IMG/VR virus record: IMGVR_UViG_3300028025_001281
Location: 1-37,285 of that record
Reading direction: 5' to 3' (one strand)
Source: a virus
Length of the DNA stretch: 37,285 nt
The notes below the pieces were generated by a model that was given only the letters and a program-made list of their open reading frames with translations, was not told the origin of the DNA and ran no database searches. Position 1 is the first letter of the stretch, and each line of letters opens with the position of its first letter. This document shows, piece after piece, positions 7,247-13,519 of this stretch. Both the position numbers and the translations under genes were made by a program.

Positions 7247-8772
7247 TATGACCCCATCCAAGAGTTAGAGACTGCACCTTGATTCTGGTACGTATTCTTT
7301 CGGATTATACCCTTATATTCCCGATGTGCAACAGGAAAAGCGAAAGTCAATGCAATAGCGTCGGCTGCGTCAGGTGACGCCAGTCCTCTTGATCTCATGT
7401 CTTTCTTCGATTCCAAGAATATGCTCCCCTTGCTATCAGGCTTCATCATGGGCGAAATCAGATCACTTTTCAAGTACCGATCCGTAGGCACGCTGGCTGA
7501 CTTAAGCCATTCCCGCATATCGCCCCACATCTCCGCCCGTTTGTTACCGTACATCATACTGTTCTTTGCTTTGTTCCCGAAGTTAACACCTTTGATCTTA
7601 TAGCGTTGTTCTTTTAGCCGATCCACTACACCAGCTCCGAGTCCACCTTCGTCGATGTTGACAAGCGTTGGCTGATATTCCTCGATGGCCTCGATGACCC
7701 GCCCAACTGTTTCCATTGTATCGTCACCTTTGTGCCGCTTGATAGCAATGACATCCCGCCCTTGTCTGACAGCGATGACGGTTGAGTCCGAGCCAAACCG
7801 TGCAGGGTCAACCCCAATGATGATGGGCGCAGTATTATCCTTGTACTTCTCCCGTTGCATGGCTTCTTCGACTGTGTTGACGCTGATGAACTGATCATCG
7901 GACGCGTTCGGAAACATACCGTACACTTCGACGTGGGCTTGCACCGAGTCCGAACCGTACTCAGCGATGATCTGCTCATACACGTTCTTGTCTGTACCTT
8001 CGACTTGGCGTGAGTCAATGTTGCGGTTTTTCCAAAACTCCCGCTTAGAGTGGAACGCTTCATAAAAATACCCGCTGTTGCGCCGTGGGTTGCTAAACGC
8101 CATCCAAAACCTGTTGGGCGTGTTCTCTGTGAAGAACCCCGACGTCACCGCCCAAATAGAATCATCAATACCGCTTGCTTCATCAAATATAACCATTACC
8201 CCGTCGTAGTTGTGAACCCCTGCGTAAGCATCAGGATTCTCCGCCGACCACAGTCGTCCTTCAACGCCCCAATACCGCGTGCCTTTTTTCAAATCACGCT
8301 CGACTAGCTCAGTCAACCATTTGGCTGGCATCACCCGTGTTGCCGATACCTCAAACCAATGGCTGTTGATTGACATACTGAGCCACTTAGTAATTTCCGC
8401 CCAGGTGACGCTGCGCAGCTGCGATTCCGAGTTAGCCGACACGATGACGGTTGCGCCTATTCTGGTGGATAACATCCAATGTTCTAGCCATGAGACTAGC
8501 GCCGACTTACCAATTCCACGCCCAGACGCTACCGCTTCTCTTAGCACATCGAAGTCCAGCTTGCCTTGATTCTGCTTAATATGTTCAGCAATGTCCAGTA
8601 AGATCTCACGTTGCCATTTTCTAGGCCCTGTGAAATTCTCAAGCGGCGTGCCTTGTTGCGACCACGGATAGCAATACATCACAAACGCTAGCGGATTGTC
8701 CTTAATCGCAGGACTCCACAGGCGTGACATTAACTCTTGTTCGTCTTGCGCTGAGTATATGGTAGATTGCAT
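7246..8772 (-). CDS. terL: Terminase large subunit
   Basis: This is the ATP-driven DNA packaging motor and nuclease, 508 residues. The Walker A box is SGRGIGKS (83-90) and the Walker B box is VMVIFDEAS (192-200), the usual hydrophobic stretch followed by DE. The RNase H-like nuclease domain begins at IIIGVDPARFGSDST (317-331, with Asp322), has a second acidic site in VNIDEGGLGAG (Asp374), and ends in SPDAADAIALTFAF, supplying the third Asp. All key residues are present. The start lies directly after the small-subunit stop (TAAATG), so coupling is likely because no strong Shine-Dalgarno is visible. Confidence 0.95.
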   Translation of the reverse strand: MQSTIYSAQDEQELMSRLWSPAIKDNPLAFVMYCYPWSQQGTPLENFTGPRKWQREILLDIAEHIKQNQGKLDFDVLREAVASGRGIGKSALVSWLEHWMLSTRIGATVIVSANSESQLRSVTWAEITKWLSMSINSHWFEVSATRVMPAKWLTELVERDLKKGTRYWGVEGRLWSAENPDAYAGVHNYDGVMVIFDEASGIDDSIWAVTSGFFTENTPNRFWMAFSNPRRNSGYFYEAFHSKREFWKNRNIDSRQVEGTDKNVYEQIIAEYGSDSVQAHVEVYGMFPNASDDQFISVNTVEEAMQREKYKDNTAPIIIGVDPARFGSDSTVIAVRQGRDVIAIKRHKGDDTMETVGRVIEAIEEYQPTLVNIDEGGLGAGVVDRLKEQRYKIKGVNFGNKAKNSMMYGNKRAEMWGDMREWLKSASVPTDRYLKSDLISPMMKPDSKGSIFLESKKDMRSRGLASPDAADAIALTFAFPVAHREYKGIIRKNTYQNQGAVSNSWMGS

Positions 8773-9246
8773 TTATGCGACTTTTTGTTTGCGTTCAGGT
8801 GGTTTCACGTGGAACGCTTCTGCGTCGGTTGGTTGGCTTTCCACTTGTTTGAACACGCCTTCGATCACGCGGTGTTGCGCTTGTTCGAGTGCGGCTGTGA
8901 TCGAGATGCGCTGCTCAACATCTATCGACAGTTGTTGTTTAGCTACCCAGCCATGCTGGTGCTTAAGGATTTCTAGCGCAGCTTTAGCGTCGCCATCGGC
9001 TGCGGCTTTGTGCAGTATCGCTGACAATTCCATCTCGCCATCGGCTTTGCCTTTTTGTTCTGCGTACTCAGCGATGGGATCTAGTTGCGTGAGCTGTCGG
9101 TATTCGGTAGGGCGCATCCCAGCAGCGAGGGCAAGTGTGTCGCCTTTGAGTCCTAACTTGGCAGCGTCGTATATGCGTTGCAATCTAGCCTCGGTAGCTT
9201 CTAGCTTGCGTGGCTCATACACATAGGAATGAAAGTTATCAAACAT
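8773..9246 (-). CDS. Putative terminase small subunit
   Basis: The 157-residue protein precedes the large terminase with no gap. The N-terminal half is helical (EATEARLQRIYDAAKLGLKG, then DTLALAAGMRPTEYRQLTQL) and looks like a helix-turn-helix DNA-recognition region. A second helical part (AKAALEILKHQHGWVAKQQL) and a charged tail follow. Small terminases recognise the packaging site and regulate the large subunit. The call rests on position and helical character. A weak leftward promoter candidate (-10 TATAAA, 9274-9269) precedes it. Confidence 0.7.
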   Translation of the reverse strand: MFDNFHSYVYEPRKLEATEARLQRIYDAAKLGLKGDTLALAAGMRPTEYRQLTQLDPIAEYAEQKGKADGEMELSAILHKAAADGDAKAALEILKHQHGWVAKQQLSIDVEQRISITAALEQAQHRVIEGVFKQVESQPTDAEAFHVKPPERKQKVA

Positions 9247-9441
9247 GGTGAAATCTTATCATAGATTTTTTATAAAAAAATAAAAAGTTTGGGCAAACGC
9301 TCCGCCACAGTAGGGCCGTTCGGCTCGGACCTGCCCCCCCCATGCTAAAAGTTTTTGCCCTCTGCTAGTAAGTGCTTGCTAACAACTGTAAGCCGTGGGC
9401 TACTTGGACAATGCGGACAAGTAAGTTTTAACCGCCAGTTA
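9247..9441. other. Short intergenic region with GC-rich C8 tract; candidate packaging or control site
   Basis: Next to the small terminase the sequence is an AT-rich stretch (9258-9288). It then turns abruptly GC-rich (9299-9343) with an eight-C run ending just before 9342. A small inverted repeat, GTTTG/CAAAC, lies at 9287-9298. Two GGACAA motifs lie at 9404-9421. The region could hold the pac or cos site, but no cut site can be proved from sequence alone. Confidence 0.35.
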
Positions 9442-9612
9442 TTAGTAGTCTACTTGAATGTATTTGGCACGGTTCACACTGTTGAACATATCGCTAAACG
9501 ATGCCTTACCTTTTTTGTAATTTGGGTTGGGGATTTTACATTCCTCATTGTTTATTTTATCTTGCAGTTTTTGCGCTACTCTCATTTGTCTTAGCAATTC
9601 CTTTTTTGTCAT
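9442..9612 (-). CDS. Small basic protein in the control region, 56 residues
   Basis: The frame begins MTKKELLRQMRVAQKLQDKI and ends AKYIQVDY. AAAAGG about 8 bases before the ATG is a reasonable ribosome binding site, and an extended -10 promoter lies 36 bases further upstream. The protein is charged and helical at its N-terminus, with no membrane segment. Its isolated place between the early and late promoters would suit a small regulator, which is inference only. No family is recognised. Confidence 0.6.
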   Translation of the reverse strand: MTKKELLRQMRVAQKLQDKINNEECKIPNPNYKKGKASFSDMFNSVNRAKYIQVDY

Positions 9613-9647
9613 GGCGTGCCTTTTAATGTGGGTTAGTTGGACAATCT

Positions 9648-9656
9648 ATTATAGCA
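9648..9656 (-). promoter_or_regulatory. Extended -10 promoter (TGCTATAAT), leftward
   Basis: On the minus strand TGC is followed by a perfect TATAAT (9653-9648). A TGn extension can replace a good -35 box, and none is seen here. Transcription would begin near 9641, inside the TTGGACAAT motif at 9637-9645, which could therefore act as an operator. The downstream gene is the 56-residue frame at 9442-9612. Confidence 0.55.
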
Positions 9657-9912
9657 TTATCCAAGTGCTTAATAATTACAATTTATATTTGTGGGCAGTG
9701 CGGACTTGTCCACTACAGCCCGTACAATAGTAAGACTAAACGCGAACGATTCTCATTATCATATACATACTTAACTTTTTAAAGGTAAAGGAAATAGACT
9801 TATCCATAATATCCATAACTCAATTTTATAAGCCTCTCATTCGTTTATGCATTGTCCGCAACACTATCCATTTGGACAATTCGCAACACTAAAATATATT
9901 TGCAAATAGTGC

Positions 9913-9941
9913 TTGACAAGTGTAACAAAATTTGAGATACT
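9913..9941 (+). promoter_or_regulatory. Strong sigma-70 promoter for the early plus-strand genes
   Basis: A perfect -35 TTGACA (9913-9918) is followed by a 17-base spacer and GATACT (9936-9941). The predicted start near 9948 leaves a leader of about 37 bases before the first early ATG at 9985. The inverted ATTGTCC/GGACAAT pair (9851-9880) lies 33 bases upstream of the -35 box. Confidence 0.7.
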
Positions 9942-9984
9942 GTAATTGTAGTAATTAATCAACTAATCTAAGCAAAGGGAAAAC

Positions 9985-10194
9985 ATGAGATTAACAATAT
10001 CAAGCAAGTGGTTAAATACGGAGGCAAATCGTATTGAGAGCAATGCTAAGGATAGTCTTAGCACATGGATTGTTTTAGGAATGACTGATAAATACAACAT
10101 GAAATTAGATATTGCTTCGATGTATCGTAAGGCATCACAAATTAAAAGCATTGCATTGCGTAGAGAATATTTATCAAACAACGGCTTAATCTAA
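9985..10194 (+). CDS. First early protein, 69 residues, unknown function
   Basis: This is the first gene behind the strong early promoter, with AAAGGG about 8 bases before the ATG. It is basic and helical (KASQIKSIALRREYLSNNGL near the end) with no recognised domain. Phage genes in this place often redirect host functions, but nothing in the sequence identifies a target. Confidence 0.7.
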   Translation: MRLTISSKWLNTEANRIESNAKDSLSTWIVLGMTDKYNMKLDIASMYRKASQIKSIALRREYLSNNGLI

Positions 10195-10206
10195 GGACAA
10201 TACAAC

Positions 10207-10398
10207 ATGAAAACTATCTCAATGATTGGTAATTCACTATTAAACTATCAAGCAAAATTTGAATCAGTTATGAAAGATTCAACAAAAGAAGAAGCAACGA
10301 TGTTGCTAGATTCCATAGAATCGCAAATGTGTGAAATCCCCTATGGTGAAGAAATTTACAATATTGCTTACAAAACTTTCAAGAGTATTTTTAACTAA
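10207..10398 (+). CDS. Early acidic protein, 63 residues, unknown function
   Basis: AAGGA lies about 10 bases before the ATG. The protein is predicted helical with an acidic middle (STKEEATMLLDSIESQMCEI) and shows no family signature. It follows the first early gene by 12 bases. A tetraloop hairpin lies just after its stop. Confidence 0.7.
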   Translation: MKTISMIGNSLLNYQAKFESVMKDSTKEEATMLLDSIESQMCEIPYGEEIYNIAYKTFKSIFN

Positions 10399-10406
10399 CT
10401 AACACA

Positions 10407-10424
10407 GAGAGGGGCGACCCTCTC
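10407..10424 (+). terminator. Stable GCGA-tetraloop hairpin without a T run
   Basis: GAGAGGG (10407-10413) pairs with CCCTCTC (10418-10424) around a GCGA loop, a GNRA-type tetraloop. No T tract follows, so it is more likely an mRNA-stabilising or processing element, or a weak terminator, than a classical intrinsic terminator. Confidence 0.5.
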
Positions 10425-10455
10425 ACTAATTGACTAAACTAAGGAAAACACTAAA

Positions 10456-11064
10456 ATGCAATTCTCTATTAAACAATCTCAATTAAAAGCCCTCTTATTA
10501 CTCGCGCCTAAGAGTGATATTAGATATTATTTATGTGGCGTATTTGTGGAATACAACCAAACTACTACCCGCTTGGTAGTAACGGACGGGCATAAACTTG
10601 GTGTATTTAATCACCGTAGCGAAGATAACCAAGGTAGCGGGTCGCTAATCATCCCGCGCGATGTAATCGAAAACTTGCCAAAGGCGGGTAAAACGGACGC
10701 TATTTTAATATTCACTAAAGAGGAAAAGGCGGGTTATTGGAAGTTAGATAATTATGGCACGCAAACAATTTTTAGCCAAATTGACGGAAAATTTCCCGAT
10801 TACAGGCGGGTTTGCCAATTCACAACGGACGGCACGGTAGCCAATTTTAATTATGAGTATTTGGTGCAATTCTTAAAAGTGCAACACGCCTTGGGCGGAA
10901 GTAAGGGTTCAACCCTCAATTTATACCAAAACGGCAATTCTAGCGCCCTTGTGCATTTGGCGGGGGTTGATAATTTTGCGGGCGTAGTTATGCCGATGCG
11001 AGCCGATAGCACCAACCAAGCGGGCGCAACCGTAAGCATGGATTTTACAAGCGTATTGGCTTAA
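10456..11064 (+). CDS. Short DnaN-like (beta) sliding clamp homologue
   Basis: The 202-residue protein matches the bacterial polymerase III beta clamp from its second domain onward: RYYLCGVFVE (23-32), VVTDGHKLGVF (41-51), SLIIPRDVIENL (63-74) and IDGKFPDYRRV (109-119). It then resembles the end of the third domain (FNYEYLVQFL, 131-140, and VVMPMR, 177-182), where E. coli DnaN ends VVMPMRL. E. coli DnaN has 366 residues, so domain I and about half of domain III are missing. Twenty further residues follow the usual end. A clamp would tether the phage polymerase, or the protein could bind clamp partners. Expression is early, from the promoter at 9913, and AAGGA lies about 11 bases before the ATG. 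Confidence 0.8.
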   Translation: MQFSIKQSQLKALLLLAPKSDIRYYLCGVFVEYNQTTTRLVVTDGHKLGVFNHRSEDNQGSGSLIIPRDVIENLPKAGKTDAILIFTKEEKAGYWKLDNYGTQTIFSQIDGKFPDYRRVCQFTTDGTVANFNYEYLVQFLKVQHALGGSKGSTLNLYQNGNSSALVHLAGVDNFAGVVMPMRADSTNQAGATVSMDFTSVLA

Positions 11065-11068
11065 TACT

Positions 11069-11123
11069 GTAATCCGTCAAACCCTTAAATTTTAGGGGTT
11101 TGCTGGATTACTATTAAGTAATC
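11069..11123 (+). promoter_or_regulatory. Attenuator-like RNA element with two exclusive hairpins
   Basis: GTAATCC (11069-11075) pairs with GGATTAC (11105-11111) around an inner 11-pair stem (11078-11088 with 11092-11102). The same right arm (GATTACT, 11106-11112) can instead pair with AGTAATC (11117-11123) around an ATTA loop. The element lies between the clamp-like gene stop (11064) and the next ATG (11157). Neither form has a T tract, so any switch would more probably act on translation or RNA stability. Confidence 0.5.
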
Positions 11124-11156
11124 AATAAACTTAACTCAACTACAGGAATCTAAACA

Positions 11157-11591
11157 ATGCTAACGATGACAAAACGAGAATATAACACCAAGCCAAAGGA
11201 TTACCGCGGAATGATTGACGGTAAACCGTATCTATTGACAATGGATAAAACAACAGGCGGGACAATACTAGCGCCAGTAACCATTAAAAACAATCCAACA
11301 ATGGCGACGGTTAAGAGTTTTATTAAAAAGAATCAAGGCAAACTCTACATTAAAAATTTGTCTAATTTTGACGGCATGGTTGATTGTGTTATGCCGTGCG
11401 ATGATAAGGGTTTTAGACTAGCGCAAGCGCCCGAGGTAGGACGCAACCACGAGAATTGCCTAGGTATTCGTGGCGCTTGGTTCGTGCTACACGGTGGCGA
11501 CCGTGTTTATGAGTTTTCGGACGGACAATTCGAGGGTTACGAGATTTACAACTGTTGCGGTAATTTTTTCCTAGCCGTGGAGGTTAAATAA
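11157..11591 (+). CDS. Early protein, 144 residues, unknown function
   Basis: The protein is mixed alpha/beta with an N-terminal RGMIDGKPYLLTMDKTTGGT (residues 18-37) and a Cys-containing C-terminal half (NCLGIRGAWFVLHGGDRVYE). AGGAA lies about 10 bases before this ATG; an alternative ATG at 11166 has no such site. The family is not recognised. The stop overlaps the next start as TAATG, and the gene lies behind the two-state hairpin element. Confidence 0.7.
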   Translation: MLTMTKREYNTKPKDYRGMIDGKPYLLTMDKTTGGTILAPVTIKNNPTMATVKSFIKKNQGKLYIKNLSNFDGMVDCVMPCDDKGFRLAQAPEVGRNHENCLGIRGAWFVLHGGDRVYEFSDGQFEGYEIYNCCGNFFLAVEVK

Positions 11592-11758
11592 TGATATTAA
11601 CTATTGATTTTGACGCAATCATAGCGCACGCCCTTGAGACTGGCGCCAGTAAGTATGACTATTCTTTTCAGTTTTGGGACGCATTTAACGAGTTATATCC
11701 CGATGTAACAGATAAATATGCAAGAGCGTTAAGGCCTACGGACGAGGTTACACAATGA
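11591..11758 (+). CDS. Small early protein, 55 residues
   Basis: The start overlaps the upstream stop by one base, and the stop overlaps the next ATG by 4 bases, so the frame is packed inside an operon. The protein is acidic and aromatic (SKYDYSFQFWDAFNELYPDV). No domain is recognised. Confidence 0.6.
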   Translation: MILTIDFDAIIAHALETGASKYDYSFQFWDAFNELYPDVTDKYARALRPTDEVTQ

Positions 11759-11853
11759 AGCCATACATTGATTACATACTAGGCGCAATCTTTAGCGTTT
11801 TAATGGGGCTAACCTTGGCGGGAATATGGATATACGCTAAGGGTTGGTATTAA
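11755..11853 (+). CDS. Single-span membrane peptide, 32 residues
   Basis: The sequence begins MKPYIDYILGAIFSVLMGLT and continues into LAGIWIYAKGWY. It is one predicted inner-membrane helix with hardly any soluble part. Its ATGA overlap with the previous gene supports expression. The role is unknown; superinfection exclusion or membrane modification are possible early functions for such peptides. Confidence 0.5.
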   Translation: MKPYIDYILGAIFSVLMGLTLAGIWIYAKGWY

Positions 11854-11864
11854 TAGAGTTATCT

Positions 11865-11907
11865 TATAGCGTCTCTGTTGAGGGACGCTATAGGGCTAAT
11901 TTTAGCC
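11865..11907 (+). terminator. Tandem intercistronic hairpins
   Basis: TATAGCGTC (11865-11873) pairs with GACGCTATA (11884-11892), and the inner bases extend the stem around a GTTG loop. A second small hairpin, GGCTAA/TTAGCC (11894-11907), follows at once. There is no clean T run, so partial termination or RNA stabilisation is more likely than full termination. They separate the 32-residue gene from the gene at 11943. Confidence 0.5.
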
Positions 11908-11942
11908 AATACACTAATCTAAACTAATCGAAGGGTTACATC

Positions 11943-12185
11943 ATGGAAAAATTATTAAGAGTTGATTTTGAATCTAATAGAGTTGAGCGCACTAGGGAAG
12001 AATGGATAAAAGAGTTAATAGAATACCAAATTGATTGCCTAGACTGTGTAGACAACAACGATGCCACGCTTACTTATCTTCTACGCTATGGCTTTGTAGG
12101 CTACGACAATATGACGGACGGACGGCTAAGCGTTGAAATATATGACACGCTAGGGCATAACTACCACATTGAGGAGACTATTTAA
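11943..12185 (+). CDS. Early acidic protein, 80 residues, unknown function
   Basis: GAAGGG lies about 8 bases before the ATG. The acidic protein has a helical start (TREEWIKELIEYQIDCLDCV, residues 17-36) and a likely beta end. A repeated CTAATCTAA leader precedes it, as in other early genes here. No family is recognised. Confidence 0.7.
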   Translation: MEKLLRVDFESNRVERTREEWIKELIEYQIDCLDCVDNNDATLTYLLRYGFVGYDNMTDGRLSVEIYDTLGHNYHIEETI

Positions 12186-12187
12186 TC

Positions 12188-12361
12188 ATGGAATATATTG
12201 TTAAAAAGACTATTGAGGTTATTTATACCATTGAAGCCGACACGGAAAGCGACGCTATTAATTTAGCCAACACAATGGAACTGGACGAAGCCGACCAAAT
12301 GACAGTCTACGAGATTGAAGCCGAATCAATCGAAGAATATGAGGAGAGCGTGAAATGCTAA
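12188..12361 (+). CDS. Small acidic beta-alpha protein, 57 residues
   Basis: The frame starts MEYIVKKTIEVIYTIEADTE, a beta-strand-like opening followed by an Ala/Asp/Glu helix, and ends YEESVKC. It overlaps the next gene by 7 bases. GGAGAGCGT (12343-12351) near its end is the ribosome binding site of the next gene and recurs twice downstream. The function is unknown. The start has no clear Shine-Dalgarno, so coupling to the gene ending at 12185 is likely. Confidence 0.6.
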   Translation: MEYIVKKTIEVIYTIEADTESDAINLANTMELDEADQMTVYEIEAESIEEYEESVKC

Positions 12362-12531
12362 TCGAAATTACTAAAGAGCAATTAAGTGATTTAAATATGT
12401 TGTCCGTGCTTTGTGGCTACTATTTACAAAATATGGAACCGTCAAACGATTGTTACGAATCCGATAACGAAATGGTAGAGGACGGACAAGCGGTTCTAAC
12501 TTATCTCTATACACAATTTAAGGGGGTTTAA
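12355..12531 (+). CDS. Small acidic protein, 58 residues
   Basis: The start ATG lies within ATGCTAA, overlapping the upstream stop, and GGAGAG lies within 12 bases. The protein is acidic with a helical core (MLIEITKEQLSDLNMLSVLC). No domain is recognised. Its neighbours on both sides are small acidic frames of the same style. Confidence 0.6.
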   Translation: MLIEITKEQLSDLNMLSVLCGYYLQNMEPSNDCYESDNEMVEDGQAVLTYLYTQFKGV

Positions 12532-12533
12532 AA

Positions 12534-12761
12534 ATGCAAAATGTTAAATTAGAAAATTGGGTTTATGCGTCTATAGCGAGATTAACAGATAATTTTGATT
12601 GGGTTGGACAAGATATAGACATTGAGGATAGATGCCAATTAGAGCAGTTATTAATTGACGCTATCAGCGCAAATAAAGAACTAGCGGATAAATTCGTGGA
12701 CTTATGCTTAGACCACGGTATTGTTGAGCATGATTATTTTGACGAAATGGAGAGCGTATGA
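12534..12761 (+). CDS. Small acidic protein, 75 residues
   Basis: Probably all-helical and strongly acidic (FDWVGQDIDIEDRCQLEQLL, residues 22-41). AAGGGGG lies about 7 bases before the ATG. Its last codons spell MESV, and GGAGAGCGT (12749-12757) abuts the next ATG. Small acidic early proteins may act as DNA mimics or inhibitors, but nothing specific supports that here. Confidence 0.7.
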   Translation: MQNVKLENWVYASIARLTDNFDWVGQDIDIEDRCQLEQLLIDAISANKELADKFVDLCLDHGIVEHDYFDEMESV

Positions 12762-12922
12762 GAAAAATTAAATCCTACACGCTGAGCATCGTTTGGGACG
12801 ATGGTAAAGAAGAATCCGTTTATCCGTCAAGCAAGGTAAAAGAGGAGTTATTTGATTATTTTGACGAACTTGAGGAAGAAGAAGAATATTGCAATCCAAC
12901 AACAGAGGAGAAAGAAGCATGA
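12758..12922 (+). CDS. Small acidic protein, 54 residues
   Basis: The frame opens MRKIKSYTLSIVWDDGKEES and then has a run of Asp and Glu (residues 37-43). Its ATG overlaps the upstream stop by 4 bases, with GGAGAG as ribosome binding site. It ends in a purine-rich stretch that provides the binding site for the next gene. The function is unknown. Confidence 0.6.
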   Translation: MRKIKSYTLSIVWDDGKEESVYPSSKVKEELFDYFDELEEEEEYCNPTTEEKEA

Positions 12923-13152
12923 TTAATATTAAACGATTACAACGCTTTAAAGAGTTGTTATGGCAACGATATGACGACAGAATCAGAGACGAAGAAGATT
13001 GGTTTTATAAGGGTTGGGGGTGGGAGATTAATTTTGTAGAAAACAACGACCAAAGTAGTTGCGTCGCTTATCGAATTAAAGACGGTTATACGGATTGGAG
13101 TGATTATATTATTCTTGAAAAATATGTCAAAGAATGGAGAAAAATAGCATGA
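12919..13152 (+). CDS. Small early protein, 77 residues, Trp-rich
   Basis: The ATG at 12919 is chosen over one at 12889 because it overlaps the upstream stop as ATGA and has GAGGAG about 10 bases before it. The protein carries many Trp and Tyr residues (EEDWFYKGWGWEINFVENND) and is charged. No family is recognised. Confidence 0.65.
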   Translation: MINIKRLQRFKELLWQRYDDRIRDEEDWFYKGWGWEINFVENNDQSSCVAYRIKDGYTDWSDYIILEKYVKEWRKIA

Positions 13153-13316
13153 TTACAAGAGACGAATTAGAAGTTATATGGGACGCTTTATTCGATATGC
13201 GAGAGAATTGCATACCCGAAGGCGACCCACAATATGATGCAAAATGGAGCGATATTTGCACAACCATGCACAAAATCGAAGAAGAACTGGAGATATGGGA
13301 GAGCGTATGTATATAG
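13149..13316 (+). CDS. Small acidic helical protein, 55 residues
   Basis: The ATG at 13149 overlaps the previous stop by 4 bases, with GGAG upstream; an ATG at 13134 is less well placed. The protein is helical and acidic (MITRDELEVIWDALFDMREN) and ends WESVCI, so GGAGAGCGT (13298-13306) again abuts the next ATG. The function is unknown. Confidence 0.6.
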   Translation: MITRDELEVIWDALFDMRENCIPEGDPQYDAKWSDICTTMHKIEEELEIWESVCI

Positions 13317-13417
13317 TCTATTACAAAATACAAGGCGAGGATTACTCTATCAGATTTAACGATAAAACATCCGCTCAACTATTCGCCAACAAATATAACG
13401 GAGTAGTCTCATGCTAA
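13307..13417 (+). CDS. Tiny early protein, 36 residues
   Basis: The frame is MYIVYYKIQGEDYSIRFNDK and then a short helix ending NGVVSC. GGAGAGCGT sits immediately before the ATG. It overlaps both neighbours. It looks like a small beta-hairpin protein, and its role is unknown. Confidence 0.5.
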   Translation: MYIVYYKIQGEDYSIRFNDKTSAQLFANKYNGVVSC

Positions 13418-13473
13418 CTGCTTTTTTTGTAAGTGCTATTGCACTCTTAATCATAGCCGTATTCGACCTATAA
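13411..13473 (+). CDS. Tiny membrane peptide, 20 residues
   Basis: MLTAFFVSAIALLIIAVFDL is a single hydrophobic span. The start lies in ATGCTAA overlapping the previous stop by 7 bases, the same arrangement as at 12355. It is the last frame before the early terminator. Expression is plausible but not certain at this size. Confidence 0.4.
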   Translation: MLTAFFVSAIALLIIAVFDL

Positions 13474-13491
13474 CCCTCAACCACTAACTAA

Positions 13492-13519
13492 AAAGCCCCT
13501 TAATTGGGGCTTTATTTTT
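13492..13519. terminator. Bidirectional intrinsic terminator between converging modules
   Basis: AAAGCCCC (13492-13499) and GGGGCTTT (13506-13513) form a stem around TTAATT. ATTTTT follows on the plus strand, and an A-rich stretch gives a short T run on the minus strand. It separates the plus-strand early genes from the minus-strand primase-helicase, which ends at 13518. Confidence 0.85.

Larger units (their letters stand above)
9613..9984. promoter_or_regulatory. Divergent control region between late and early modules
   Basis: No gene is seen in these 372 bases. They hold a leftward extended -10 promoter (9648-9656), a rightward sigma-70 promoter (9913-9941), and motifs of the type TTGGACAAT at 9637-9645, 9701-9711 (GGAC and GTCC facing each other), 9851-9857 and 9872-9880. 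CGCAACACT is repeated directly at 9857-9865 and 9882-9890. These look like operator or origin elements. Confidence 0.55.

Noticed and set aside
9355-9594. Plus-strand frame of 79 codons in the control region
   Set aside because: It lacks a ribosome binding site, has a composition unlike a real protein, and lies antisense to the better supported 56-residue minus-strand gene with its own promoter.
9963-10181. Minus-strand frame of 72 codons antisense to the first early gene
   Set aside because: No ribosome binding site or promoter; the plus-strand gene has both.
11157-11591. Idea that the 144-residue protein is an inhibitor or anti-defence protein
   Set aside because: Its early position permits this, but no residue pattern supports a target, so it was left as unknown.
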